64,000 nt of DNA, taken from Prosopocoilus inquinatus. Taxonomy: Eukaryota > Arthropoda > Insecta > Coleoptera > Lucanidae. Positions 31,944 to 43,076 of this stretch are shown piece after piece. The stretch covers positions 17,819,001 to 17,883,000 of the forward strand of contig CM069877.1 in assembly GCA_036172665.1 (NCBI GenBank), written 5' to 3'. The notes under the pieces are model-generated. The model made no database searches and was not told where the DNA came from. It worked only from the letters and a program-made list of their open reading frames with translations. How positions within the stretch are numbered: the stretch's first letter is position 1; each line of letters starts with the position of its first letter. A program made the position numbers and the translations under genes.

Positions 31944-32605
31944 CTGCTCGAGGTTCTCACTGCAATCAAAAACGATTTGCACAAAATTTTTCTAAAATCT
32001 TTCATTATGCTTTGACAGCAAGCATGGCCGCCTTGCATGGGGGACTCATTAGGAGCAAATCCCGCTTCAATTTGTCTATCCTACTGCAATGTTAGGTCAA
32101 AAAGCGATAGTAAGATGTCGCTATTTTATATGTTCATAAAATATAAAGTTATCAACAGAAATGACTACTTCCGTATCAGACAAGTTAAATGCCAAATGAA
32201 TCTAGGATCCTTAGTTGCAACCTTGTTGTAGCTAAGAGAGCGTTCCCAGAATCAAGAAAAGTTGATAAAATCATTTTCCGTTTGATTTTCTCCTTTTGTC
32301 AATTATCTTTCCCAATTTTTAAAATAATTTTCAAGTTTCTGAACTATCAAATCGCATTTTAAATAGAACAGTCATTTGACAAACTGGAGAATATAATTAA
32401 CAAGAGGGGAAAATCAAAACAAAGAGACTGTAAAATCGGAGGTTGCCAAGATCTGCTGTTTTTATGGAAGTTCAAAATATATCTAAAATGTATCTTAGTA
32501 TCTCAAATGAATAAATACACTGTAATTGTATCTAGATAGTCAAAAAGTATTTAGATACTGTATCTAGATACTTGCATCTAGATACTTAACAACACTGGTA
32601 ACGAA

Positions 32606-33989
32606 GTTCAATTTATGCCAAACTATCAGCACGGCCAATGAATTCCTAAGACTAGAAGGAATGTAATATACCCTTTATGGAACGTAGCATAATCTGCGGT
32701 TTTGTTTATGTTAAACGCAGCTCCTGATTGGTCGAGAGGCATATCAAGGAGGCAGTCGTGATCAGCTGAGATGACTTAATATAATAATATTTTATTTTGA
32801 GTATTAATAAATAAATTTGGGTGAAAATTAATGTGATAACTTGTCCGATTAATTTCTGTGTTATTTGTGGCATCATTTATTAGAGGAACTAATCAGTTTC
32901 GTTACTTAAGTTAATGTTGGTTAAAATGTAAACAAGTCAGCGGCGTTGCGTTTTTTTATGCATTGAAATCGACTAAATCAAATTTCATTGGTGAAGCGAA
33001 TGGTGGTGCGAATAATAAAGGTGCCTTTACGCCAATGTAATGTGGAAAACGTAAATAAATCTACAGGTTATACTGACTTCTCTGTTTTAACATGGCATAC
33101 TACTTCTAGTCCTAGGAATTAATTGGACGAGAACAGTACGAAATCACTCTAATTAGCGCCGTTAAAGCGCAGTTAAAATTGCGACTTAATTTCAGCACAA
33201 TACACAAGTAATTTGCAGCAAAATCGAATAATCCCAAGAACATATTTACTCAGAGAAAAATAAATAGGAGTTTTTTCTGCAATTGTAGAGCAATACACTA
33301 CAATTTGCGTCTAAAATGACTCCAGTGACAATTTATAAAAAAAAGTTCTTCACATTTGTGCAGAATTTTAGTTGTAAATGTTCATATCCTCTTCTACACT
33401 TTTTTACAGTACGTAGAGCAATAATTTCAAGCACTATTATGAACAGTAGTTCATAATATTAGAAAAAACGAGAATAATGTTAATGTGTTACGCGTTTTTG
33501 TAATATAAAACTTAACAATGCTTTTATGAAACGACTGGCATAAAAAATATTACAAACTTGTGGCTAAATCAAAAAAAATTGTAACGTAACTTGCAACAAT
33601 GTGTAAATACTACTACTATATTCTAATAACACAAGATTTTGTTAATTTTTAAGAATTTATTTTTCTTAGTGTATAAACACTGAATTAAAAAGAATGATAA
33701 GTTGATGTTTTTTTTAGGAAATGAGTGTAAATAACATAAATATGTCGAAAATATCGCAAAAGAATACGTCAAACTTCTCGTCAAATGCTGTTGCTCGTAA
33801 GTTTTAATAGTCGATCTGATATTGTCACGCTGCTCTGTACCTCATCGGGAAATCACGGAATTTATGTTGTGTTCTCATCATTGAATGGAACGATAAAATC
33901 GTATTGCCATCGCTCGCAAACCTTTACAGAAAGGCAGGCGCTTTATCAAGCGGCCCGCAATAAATGCTGTACATAAACAGTACAGTTCG
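32606..33989. other. Unassigned region
   Basis: AT-rich, with no gene or repeat boundary recognised apart from the possible MITE end at about 32720. Confidence 0.35.
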
Positions 33990-34800
33990 CTTATTGTTAA
34001 AGATTTCTAATAATAACTAGTTTCAGATACTTTCAGAAATATGTATCTGGATACAGATACAGACACAAAAATAGCATCTGCATTTTTTTTCGTATGATTA
34101 TGTGAATAATATACACACTGAAACCTGTGATCATTTTCAGGACCGAAAATAACACAATGTCTCTTCAGTAGTATACTTAGTTCCTTTCTTTTAAATTTAA
34201 CTTTTGTAATAAGTTGATCAATAAGTTGATAAGTAATCACCTGATTTTGTATGAAACCAAATCAGATCAACGTAAAATACAAAATTATCAACAGAAATGA
34301 CTCTATAATACTTCTCTATCACATAAGTTAAATGTCAAATGAATCTAGAATCCCTAGTTATAGCTAAGAGAGCGGTCTCGCAATCAAGATGTGCCGATAA
34401 AATCATCAATTTAGTCTTTTTCTTTTGATTTTTCCCTTTTGTAAATTATGTTTCCCAATTTGTCTAATCATTTACAAGTTTCTGAACTATCAAGTCATAT
34501 TTCCAATAGGAAAGTCATTTGACAAACTAGAAAACACAATTGACGAAAGGTGAAAATCAAAAGAAAGAGGCTGTAAAATCAATCATTGCATATCCGTCAA
34601 AGTTTGCTGTTTCTATGGAAGTTTAAAGTAAAGTATGAGATGTAAAGTATCCAAAATGTATCTTAGTATCTCAAATGAATAGAGACTTTTGTAATTGTAT
34701 CTAGATGCAAATAAATTTACTTCTTTTAACAGTATCTGAGATAGGTACCTAGGTACTCAAAAAGTATTCAGATACTGTATCTAAACACTTAACAACACTG
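33990..34800. mobile_element. hAT family 1, copy 2 (degraded left end)
   Basis: The right end CACTTAACAACACTG is intact at 34800; the left end is degraded (TTATTGTTAAAGATTTCTAA). The interior matches copy 1 in order: ATGTATCTGGATACAGATAC, the GTTGATCAATAAGTTGAT block, CAGAAATGACTC, AGCTAAGAGAGC, then an inverted TTCTTTTGATTTTTCCC block. No flanking 8-bp duplication is visible. Confidence 0.7.
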
Positions 34801-35479
34801 ATAAGTAATATTTTGTTTTATTTACTCTCGACGAAAACTGATTGGCCGATCGCTGGTGAAGGCGAATTGAATCAGGATCGTTGTAAGCTGTCCGTGGAAG
34901 GACCACTCATTATTTAATGAATGTGTTGTCAGTGAACACCGACAAAGTGAGCCATCAATAACTCCGGTGACAATTACATTCGCCATAATTAAGATCGAGA
35001 GCGATCAAGGCAAAAAGCGGCGACATATAAAAACAAGTGAGTTTTGATACTCGCACAGGGCTGGCTTCGTTTTAACTTTTCTACGAGCCCTAACAACTAC
35101 ACTGTGTTGAATCGTTTTTCAGACATAGCAAAATAGCACGTAAAATTAAATACTTGAAATTATTGTCTCTCTCGTAAATTTTAGGGCAAAACGGTAAAGA
35201 AAAATATTGTTCAAAATCTTAAAAAGCACTTAGGGCGAAATACACGGAACTCCCTTAAACTGCTCCTTAACTTATACTTTACTTTAATGTCCCTTACACG
35301 TCAATTCTAATTTACAAACCCCCTTAGACAGATAATGTAAAGTAGCATCTTTAAAGCAATTAAAGTACCCTTACACTACAAATATTGCAATTCACGAACC
35401 TTCCTCTCAACAAATTTTGTTGTAAATCGTTTGTGATTGCAATGAAATCCCATCATACTGCAATGCCACTCAAGCAAAC
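34801..35479. other. Unassigned region
   Basis: No gene, RNA or clear repeat is recognised. Confidence 0.35.
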
Positions 35480-35760
35480 ACACATATACGTTTAATAAAG
35501 GATAAAAAGTCCGCGAGATAGATGTTGAAAAAACATGTTCCTTATACTAAATACGATGTTTCTGTATTAAAGTGGTATAATGTATACGTTTATTAGACGG
35601 CTTAAAACATGTTCGTTTAAAAAAGGATAAAATGTCCGCGAGGTAGATGTTGAAAAAACATGTTCCATATACTAAATACGATGTTTCTGTATTAAAGTGG
35701 TATAACGTATACGTTTATTAGACGGCTTAAAACATGTACGTTGACCGTAACCGTTTAATA
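35480..35760. repeat. Two tandem units of about 125 bp
   Basis: GATGTTGAAAAAACATGTTC occurs at 35521 and 35646, each followed by the same TACTAAATACGATGTTTCTG, continuing GTATAA(T/C)GTATACG. The units are nearly identical, so the duplication is recent. Each unit contains a small palindrome around GAAAAAACATGTTC. Confidence 0.75.
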
Positions 35761-37564
35761 AATGTAAAAATGTCCAACCAAAACCAAAATATGGTTGAAT
35801 ACACGAAAATTAAACCAAAGCGTGTTGCTTGGGCGGGTCAAAAAGCAATCGTAGGATGTCGCTGTTTTTTCTATTCTTCCTCTTAACGTAAGGAAGACAA
35901 AAGTTAAGGTTTTAACTTAACAATTATTAAGGTATGTAGGTACAGAGATCCTTTTAAATGTCCTTACACAAAACTTTCAGTGATTTTTAATTGAAATCAT
36001 TTTAAAAAAACGTAATATGGTACAAATTATTAAAGATTTTATTGAATTTATGAACGATGTTCAAAATGTTAATAAATTGTTTGCTATAAATCTGAGTGTT
36101 TTAAGAGATTATGAAAATCGAAAAAAAATAGAACAAACAAAATGTATAATAATTAATTTCGTTTATTAATACTTTAATAACTTCATAATAACTAATAGTG
36201 GTGTTTCTATTTGTGCATCTACTAATTTCCGAAAAAATGAAACTATTTGTAAGTTGACTTCACTTAAAACCATTTGTGTTTTAAATCGTTCTCATATCAG
36301 ACGTTACAGTTAGGTACCTAAATGCACCTTTCTCTTTTCAAAAAATTTAAAAATCTCGAAAACGCTTGATTTGCTGACTTTCAGTTAAACGCAAAAAAAT
36401 AGACAAAAACTGTTTCCTGTAATTGTTATTTCTAAAAATGGTATTGATTAAAGACATATTCATAGATTATACCAGTCTTCTTATGCTTGTTAAATTTGTA
36501 AGCTTTCAAATTCTTTCAATGTTTCATTTGCGATGTGGTCTTTATTCAGTACCATTGCGAGAAAAGAAACTATTTTGTCTGCATTCAACTGTACGTTTAT
36601 TAAGGCTGCGTCAGTCTTGTTGTCAAAAAAAGCTAATCACGGTCAAATTCGTTCGATTCATTGACAGACTCCTGGTCAGGCCAAGAATGTTGCGGTCGCA
36701 TTTTAAAACGTGACCACTGATGCGTTCGACAGATGCAAAATTTGGTTCGCTCGCTTTGATTGCGAGTCGGACGTAGTTTTTAGTGTTTAGTTTTTGTGTT
36801 TGTATTGGTGCGATCTACAACTGGGTAAAATATTTAAAAGGTTTTTATGAGCAAATAGTTCTATTACTAAAAATAAACATTAGTTTTGTAACAATTAAAA
36901 ATTAATCATAATCACTTTTCTATGTTCGGGTACAAAAGACAATACCATTTAATACATAAGAAATTTACTAGCCCTCTATTACGGAGTACTAGAGACGCGC
37001 AGTTCGTGAACGAATTAGTTTATTGAACCTATTTCCTATGATGAGCTAAATTCTTATTTAGCTCACGAGTAGCGCGAGTAGTTTAGTTCGTTTACTCGAA
37101 CTAACTTAATTCGCTCTTGTTCCCATCCTGCCGGAGACATGAGTAAATCGATCATCTGTTTGCGTCCGAGCGTCGAGCCCGTGAATCATTTTATTGGGGT
37201 ACGACGATGGTTGAGGTGACAGTCATTATTATAACACAAATTCGAATTTTCATAACAGTGCAGAAATGGAATGAAGCGTGACATCATTTTAAAATGGACA
37301 AAAACGAGTTTAAAAAAAACTAAGTACTCATGCTGGTTCTGCACTTTCCGAGAACATTTCGTATTCGTAATAATCTCAGTTTTTGCAAATTGTAAAACAT
37401 GCAAGCGAAAACTTATACGATTGCACCGATTAAACGCAATCGTTTCGGATTGTCTCTTCCTACGCACGAACTAAATGAGCTAAATGAACAAGGTTCGCGA
37501 ACTATCTCCAGACTGAGAATAAGAACAAAAGAATCAATTCGTGAGACCACCTCTACGGGGTACG
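35761..37564. other. Unassigned region
   Basis: No gene is supported. Near 36990-37110 and 37470-37560 there are diverged inverted words around GTTCGTGAACGAATTAG and GGTTCGCGAACTATCTCC that may be the two ends of an unrecognised element. Confidence 0.3.
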
Positions 37565-38518
37565 CGACGCACAGTGGTCCAGAATGGAATTCTAGCATGA
37601 CAAAATGAAAAAAATTGAAACATTTGAATAAACATCAAAATAAAAAATATATTTTTATTAATGTTCTTCCATGTTTGTTTTATTTGTTTCGCAACCTTTT
37701 CTTTTATTTACGCTTATGTACCGCTGTCAAATCATGCATGAACACTTCAGGTATCAAACGTGACTGAAAATGTAATAAGTTAAACATAAGTCTGACAATA
37801 TTTTAGAAGGTTTTATTGGGTAAGTTTGGTGAGATCTTGTTACTTTACTCTTTCTTACATAATTCCATTTATGATCAATCGGATCTGAAGGTTTATTTAT
37901 ATATTTTTTCAATTCAAATAAAAGTATATTGAATATTTGCATTTTAAACTTTCAAAGACAAGGACTAAAAAAGAGATCAAATGAGATGTTTTTGCGAGTT
38001 ATGTAATTGTAATTAGTAGTTTATTTTAAAATAATTTTGTCCAACCAAGTGCTACTTTTTGCTACTTTGTAAGATTTCTTCAAAATTCGCTCTTGATTTG
38101 GCTCTGAATATGAGTAAATATGAGAATGTCTTAAGCAGCGTGTCCATGGATTGAGTTGACAAGAGGAAAGACATATTTTATAGAATTCTATTTGCCTAGA
38201 AATCTGAAATAAAAAGGAGACTGTTCCATTAAAAAAAAATGAGATACCGAATGTTTCGTAAGTATCGATCGTTCGGTATAATGCAAAAAGATATCTTAAT
38301 TTTGTTCACATTTTCATAAAGGCCAAAGTTCTAAAAATATCGTGTTAGATTTTCGTTCGTCTGTATTACCTCAGTAATCAGAAATTCATATTCAAACTGA
38401 CTGCATTTTTGCAAAATTCTTCAAGAAAAAAAAATATTTTACGAAAGTTATTCAATGAAATATCTTTAAACCGTTGTAATCAGCTCACTGTGGCGCATCC
38501 AAATAAGTAAAAATATAC

Positions 38519-38706
38519 AGGGTGTTCCATTAAAAAAAAAAAAGTTTTCACGAACCACCATTTTTCTGATCACTCTGTACAGTTCAAAATAATTTTACAA
38601 TATGTCGCGTATTGTCTAGTATAAAATTCTTTATAGATTTTTTTCCTAATTTTTTCCCATAAGCCTCATAGAAGAAATACGCATCGTTGGGCCACCCTGT
38701 ACAGGA
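38519..38706. mobile_element. Short CAGGGTG MITE inside T2
   Basis: CAGGGTGTTCCATTAAAAAA at the left and GTTGGGCCACCCTG at the right, with TA on both sides. The right tip matches family A, the left the internal palindrome of family A, so this is a deleted or rearranged derivative. A piece resembling the family A arm (TTGTAACTAATTTTAAATCA) follows at about 38740. Confidence 0.5.
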
Positions 38707-38763
38707 TATGCTATTGGCTGTGTCACACGAAACAATTCAATTGTAACTAATTTTAAATCATGT

Positions 38764-38950
38764 ACTAGGACCGCCAAAAAAATCTGAGACAACTCTCTAC
38801 ATGCATTTTTCACTTATTTTATTAGTTTGAATGCAGCTTTAAGCCATTTATCTTGTTATTTGGAGCTTGTTTTTATGGTAATGTAAAAACATGGCGTTAT
38901 ATTTACAATAGGACATACTGCATGTCCCAGATTTTTTTGGCGGGCATAGA
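38764..38950. mobile_element. Short MITE with GACCGCCAAAAAAATCTG tips
   Basis: GACCGCCAAAAAAATCTGAG near 38768 is mirrored by CCCAGATTTTTTTGGCGG near 38928. It splits what looks like a family A arm, so it inserted later. Confidence 0.6.
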
Positions 38951-39182
38951 ACCTATACCATGTAAGTAAAAATGAAAACAGAATTTAAAAATAAAAAGAC
39001 TCCGAACTATTAGATCACTTCTATTGACTACAATAAGACAAATATGAAAATCTTATTATTACCATTTTAGTGCGTTTTTACAAACTCTTTTCAACTTCTT
39101 TCTTTTTAATAGCAGTGCAGGGTTTCTGAGGATTTTTACCTAATTTTAGGGCGATTATGTTACTTAAACCTGAATTTTTCTA

Positions 39183-39942
39183 CATGGTGTTAATAAAAAA
39201 AACCTGGACAACGTTTGGCAGGTGACAGTAGAGATCAAAACAAGAAAAAAAATTTAATAAACACATGTCCATTACTCAATACAAGTGTCCACGTTATGTG
39301 TTCACTTTCTAGAATTTTTACTTTTACGTAAAATTCATGATAGATAAATTAAATAAATTTAATATATAATAATTTTTCGACGTAACGCCAGCGACCCCAC
39401 CACTTCCGGTGAAACTTATTTTTTCAAATGAAACATTTTACCACCTAATGAAAATTTCACGTGCTGTAAAAATGTTAAAAAAACAAAATGCAATCAAAGG
39501 AGTGGCTTCCTCGATTTATTTGTTCGCATTAGAACGAAAATAAACGATTTATAGCTTTGGAAAAAAAAACAAAAAAAAAGTTTCGTTGTCTTGAAAACTA
39601 AAAGTACTAAGTGATACATATTCGGACTCACAATGATCTGCAGATTTCAAATATGTAAAAATATACAGGCCGTTACATTTAAAATAAGAAAGTTGATGTC
39701 ATTTTCGGTGAAACCAGAAGTCGTACAGCGACTACGTCCGCCGTGCTACGTCGGAAAATTCAACTTTATATTTAATTCATCGATGCAGAATTTTACTTAA
39801 AAAATAAAATTTTTAGAAAAGTGAATACCATGCGTGGACAGCCTATAGAGAGTATCGAACATGGGTTTATTAGAATTGTTTTTTTGTCTTCATCTCTACT
39901 GTCACCTGCCAAACGTTGTACAGGTTTTTTATTAGCACCCTG
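39183..39942. mobile_element. Long inverted-repeat MITE, family F, copy 1
   Basis: The left tip CATGGTGTTAATAAAAAAAA, continuing ACAACGTTTGGCAGGTGACAG, is mirrored by CACCTGCCAAACGTTGTAC and ATTAGCACCCTG. Arms share TTCCGG, TTTAAAATAAGAAAGTTGAT and CGTTGTCTTGAAAACTAAAA-like modules with family B. Palindromy continues outside (GGGCGATTATGTTAC and GTAACATAATCGCTC), meaning it lies near the centre of another inverted repeat. A second copy lies at 49289-49944. Confidence 0.7.
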
Positions 39943-40265
39943 CAGAGAAATTTAGGTTTTTTGGAAGGTAACATAATCGCTCTAAAGTTAAGCAAAAATC
40001 CTTATAGAAGTAATTGTATTGTGATACTATCATACGATTTCTATAGAGAATGTAGTTAAAAAGATACTGTTTTGTTATTTTCATCATTTTGGAAACTTAG
40101 ATATAATAAATTAATTCTGTCGCGCTAAAATTCCATTCTGGACCACTGTGCGACGCTTACGTCGACAGTCAACATTGGGACGTTGTTCTTGCATATCGTA
40201 ATCGTAGTGCCAGTGGTGCTTAAGTTTAGCTTGATTCGTTTTTAAGCGTTAATTTATCTATTAAC

Positions 40266-40442
40266 AAGGGCCGTAGCTAGGGAGGCTGAGCCTGCTCTGG
40301 AAACTTTTAAGCTTGTCCTACGATGGCCCAACCTAATGAAGATGTTTAAAAAATACGTAAAAGCATTGGAATAAAAACCTATAGAGCCTGCCTTATACTA
40401 GGATAAGCTTCCCCAGAATATTTAGCCTGGCTACGGCTTTGG
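40266..40442. mobile_element. Short MITE with AAGGGCCGTAGCTAGG tips
   Basis: The left tip AAGGGCCGTAGCTAGG is mirrored by CCTGGCTACGGCTTTG. TATTAAC flanks both ends (40259-40265 and 40443-40449), close to the 8-bp duplication of hAT elements. It is 177 bp and non-coding. Confidence 0.6.
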
Positions 40443-40449
40443 TATTAAC

Positions 40450-41639
40450 TAATTAAAGTATATTTTACATCTACGTGTAGGTACTTTCTCATATCTTTAT
40501 TACCTGTTATTGTAATATTTTAACGGCCCTTGCGATAGAACTTGGGCATTTTTTTTTTCGTTTTGTTAATGCAGTTGTTTTATTTCATTATAGAATAGAA
40601 TCAAACTGTTTAGTTAGTAATGGTTTTTTATGTGTAAGAAATCAAACACTGTGTAAGAAAACAAACACTGCGTGGTCCGTAAAACAATTTAATTGAAGTG
40701 TACATTCGTAACTCGTCTGACTTCTACAATGTATATCAAAACAAAAGACGATTCCTTTTTATTCTCACCTTTTTGTAGCCCCGCCTATATTAAGCCTAAA
40801 AATTATTCTAGCACACGCTTTTCCTTAAATAGTTTTAACAACAGCGCTTCGATATTCTCGGATTTTTTACATTCAACCATCCTGACAAGTGGGCTGTCCT
40901 CAGACCATGACGACTAAATAAGTGTTCGGTAACACTGGACGCACTATGCCTACTACCGGGCGACCGGACTACAATCCCAGAATGCCAACTTACAAGTGTA
41001 CTTACTGGACTATTTTGACCGTGTGGTTAGAACCACATCTCACAAACTGATACTGGACAATTTTGTCCGTGTGGCTACAACCACATCTTGTCTTCATAAT
41101 CTGGAATTGGTTGCACCATATAAGTGGCAGCATCCAACAGCAACTTTGAAAACAGAAGCTGTTTATGAAATTGTTAAATACCTTTTTAAGGTCCTTCCAT
41201 TCCACGTTCAAATATTGTTGACTAAGGTACCACCGTCTGGCATCCCTTGAAGCCGATTTGCGATTATTTTTGTCACGCCTTGCCATTGTTACCCCCGGAA
41301 ACCCGATCGGAAAATTTCCTTTTTTTGTGGTAATTTATCAATGCTTTTCTTCATTCTGCGTAAACAACGAGCGTCGCAGCACTCAACACTTTCATAGACC
41401 AAAGGAAAGCCAGATCCGAGAATCTAACGGAAGACTGGCGAAGAGGTTGTGGCGGTGTGGTTAGGAGCAGGATGAGGAAGGCATAAAAGAAGCACATTTT
41501 GGGCCCGAAAAGTCAGTAATCCCCAGTAAATCCCAGCGGCATTCCGCACAGAAAAAAAACTGTAGCAAAGAATATGACAACTGCTTAAATTTTACCTATA
41601 AATAGCAGTAAATATAGAGATAAGTGCAAGTTGTGGCAA
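40450..41639. other. Unassigned region
   Basis: No gene is recognised. Around 41005-41090 a 46-bp unit containing TTTTG(A/T)CCGTGTGG and CAACCACATCT is repeated twice. A TATA-like GGCATAAAAGAAGC lies at about 41480 with no recognisable gene after it. Confidence 0.35.
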
Positions 41640-42335
41640 AATGTCATAACCATTTGTAATTCAGTTTTGCGTGAAATACTTTCACAAATTGCCTGTCCTT
41701 TCTTTAAACAGCCTTTGTTTTATTGCATATTATTTATAAGACCGGACTTTGTAAAATGTATAAATCAAATGTACAATTGAAAGGATTCTGTTGTGTAGCC
41801 AGTAATAAAGAGAGCTGCTTATATAATTTAATTTATAAAATAATTTTTAGTGAATGATACTATATTCTTGTAATTAACATATATGAAATATGGGAGAGAA
41901 AATGCTGTACAAATATCAAATACATTAGAAAATTATAGCAATTATCTGAAGTTTTGCAATTCATTTTTCTAAAAACTGTAATAAAATAAAATGTATAAAA
42001 TACCTGTGTGAATAACATGTTGTAGTGAAGTATATTGTAAACAGTTGTGAAATATCTTGCAGATTGCTCATAAATTAAAAGAAACTTGTAATAACGTATT
42101 TAGCACTTATGTAATGACAAAAACTACAGATTGCATTCAGTTTAGGAGTATAATGTGGATACTTCCAGCTTCCAGTCTTTTTCTTTTGCTCTTCCTCTTT
42201 TGCCAAATGTTTCCCACTTTGTTGTACGACATTCCAATACCTGCAGAGCTATTACTTTTAACAAATTGAAGTCATTTGATAAATCGGAAATAATTGACAA
42301 AAACAGAAAAACAAAAGAAAAAGACTGAGAATAAA
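41640..42335. mobile_element. Diverged hAT family 1-like fragment
   Basis: TTTTTCTTTTGCTCTTCCTC near 42178 and its inverse AACAGAAAAACAAAAGAAAA near 42304, with GTCATTTGATAAATCGG between, resemble the central palindrome of hAT family 1. The tips were not found. Confidence 0.35.
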
Positions 42336-42640
42336 TAAAATGCAGTAATTTGATTTTTTAATATCGTTTATTTATAAAAACAAAATTAATTTCGTTTACG
42401 TCTCGCCTCTCATGTAAACCGAGCCCAAAGTCTGTCTTGTAAGAAATGTAATTTGAGAGGCCTTAGACGCGCGTCTAACGCCTCTCATCTAAACCCAGCC
42501 TTGTACATAGATATGTTTTACGTAGTGTTTAACATGAATAAAGATATGAAATAAACTTGAAACAAAACAGTTGTACGCGTTACAAGTAACATGCATGGTA
42601 AATTAAAATTGTAAAAAAATATAATAAACATTGAATTTCT
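42336..42640. other. Spacer with a small duplicated CGCCTCTCAT motif
   Basis: CGCCTCTCATGTAAACCGAGCC (42405) and CGCCTCTCATCTAAACCCAGCC (42479) are direct repeats 74 bp apart. An AATAAA on the - strand lies near 42367, the first good polyadenylation signal seen downstream of the transposase-like gene. Confidence 0.4.
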
Positions 42641-42649
42641 GAAGTAACA

Positions 42650-43030
42650 TGAGTGAAAATTCTAAAGAAGTAACAGATAACCTTATACGTTACCAAGTGA
42701 AATTAATGAAAATTCTACACAAGTATCAAAATAAATTAAATTTCTCACAAAGCAAATTTATACGTTACCAAGTGAAATTAATGAAAATTCTACACAAGAA
42801 TCAAAATAAATTAAATTTCTCACAAAGCAAATTTATACGTTACCAAGTGAAATGAATGAAAATTCTACACAAGTATCAAAATAATTTAAATTTCTCACAA
42901 AGAAAACTTATGCGTTACCAAGTAACAGGAACGAAAATTCTAAACAAGTCTCAAAATAACTGATTTAACAGATAACTGATAACAAAACTGATTTATACAA
43001 GTAACGAATGAAAATTCTAAAGAAGTATCA
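42650..43030. repeat. 75-bp tandem array downstream of the transposase-like gene
   Basis: The word TACGTTACCAAGTGAAAT recurs at 42686, 42761 and 42836, and with changes at 42911, always 75 bp apart. Each unit also has GAAAATTCTACACAAG and TTAAATTTCTCACAAAG. The first three are nearly identical; the fourth has diverged and traces of a fifth follow. The array begins about 50-90 bp beyond the end of the transposase-like reading frame. Subterminal repeats bound by the element proteins are typical of CACTA-type transposons, so it may mark one end of a mobile unit. Confidence 0.8.
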
Positions 43031-43076
43031 ACCAAACTTTTAAATTTCTAACAATTTGAACCTAACCGTTTTGTCC

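Larger units (their letters stand above)
31415..32134. mobile_element. Penelope-like insertion, family Q, with inverted and tandem copies
   Basis: Flanked by a 13-bp duplication, CATAAAATATAAA (31402-31414 and 32135-32147), inside the hAT element. The left part (to about 31752) is inverted relative to the rest. The right part contains a 73-bp direct repeat (31753-31825 and 32065-32137) that begins CTTCAATTTGTCTATCC, like the pseudo-LTRs of Penelope-like elements. Each arm carries a hammerhead motif. No reverse transcriptase is left. Confidence 0.7.
30994..32597. mobile_element. hAT non-autonomous element, family 1, copy 1
   Basis: Tips CAGTGTTGTTAAAG (left) and CTTAACAACACTG (right), flanked by a perfect 8-bp duplication, GTAACGAA (30986-30993 and 32598-32605). 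Just inside each end are many TATCTAGATAC repeats, subterminal motifs that a hAT transposase could bind. A 720-bp Penelope-like insertion is nested at 31415-32134. Sister copies lie at about 33990-34800 and 57026-60144. Confidence 0.9.
30829..32720. mobile_element. Candidate MITE (CAGGGTGCTGCG tip) interrupted by a hAT element
   Basis: CAGGGTGCTGCGTGTTTAAACG at about 30836 is a typical MITE tip of this genome. The opposite phrase GTTAAACGCAGCTCCTG appears near 32708, beyond the hAT insertion, and may be the other end. If so, the unit without the hAT insertion would be about 290 bp. Confidence 0.4.
37570..40150. mobile_element. Transib-like element T2 with RSS-like ends and nested MITEs
   Basis: CACAGTG tips at both ends, 2581 bp apart, with a 5-bp duplication CGACG (37565-37569 and 40151-40155). 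From each tip, a 23-bp spacer starting GTCCAGAATGGAATT leads to ACAAAATGA (left) or ACAGAATTA (right), again heptamer-23-nonamer-like. It shares this layout with T1, but the spacers differ, so it is a different family. No transposase frame is present; most of the interior is other MITEs. Confidence 0.75.

Noticed and set aside
31340..32231. Three related frames sharing the peptide ASICLSYCNVRSKSDSKMS
   Set aside because: They lie in the repeated pseudo-LTR of family Q. The similarity comes from DNA duplication and inversion, not from a protein family.
37186..37474. Overlapping 60-90-codon frames on both strands
   Set aside because: Mutually overlapping on opposite strands with no domain or codon bias; treated as chance.
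42650..43030. 75-bp array as a CRISPR
   Set aside because: Whole units repeat without distinct spacers, and the context is a eukaryotic nuclear genome.
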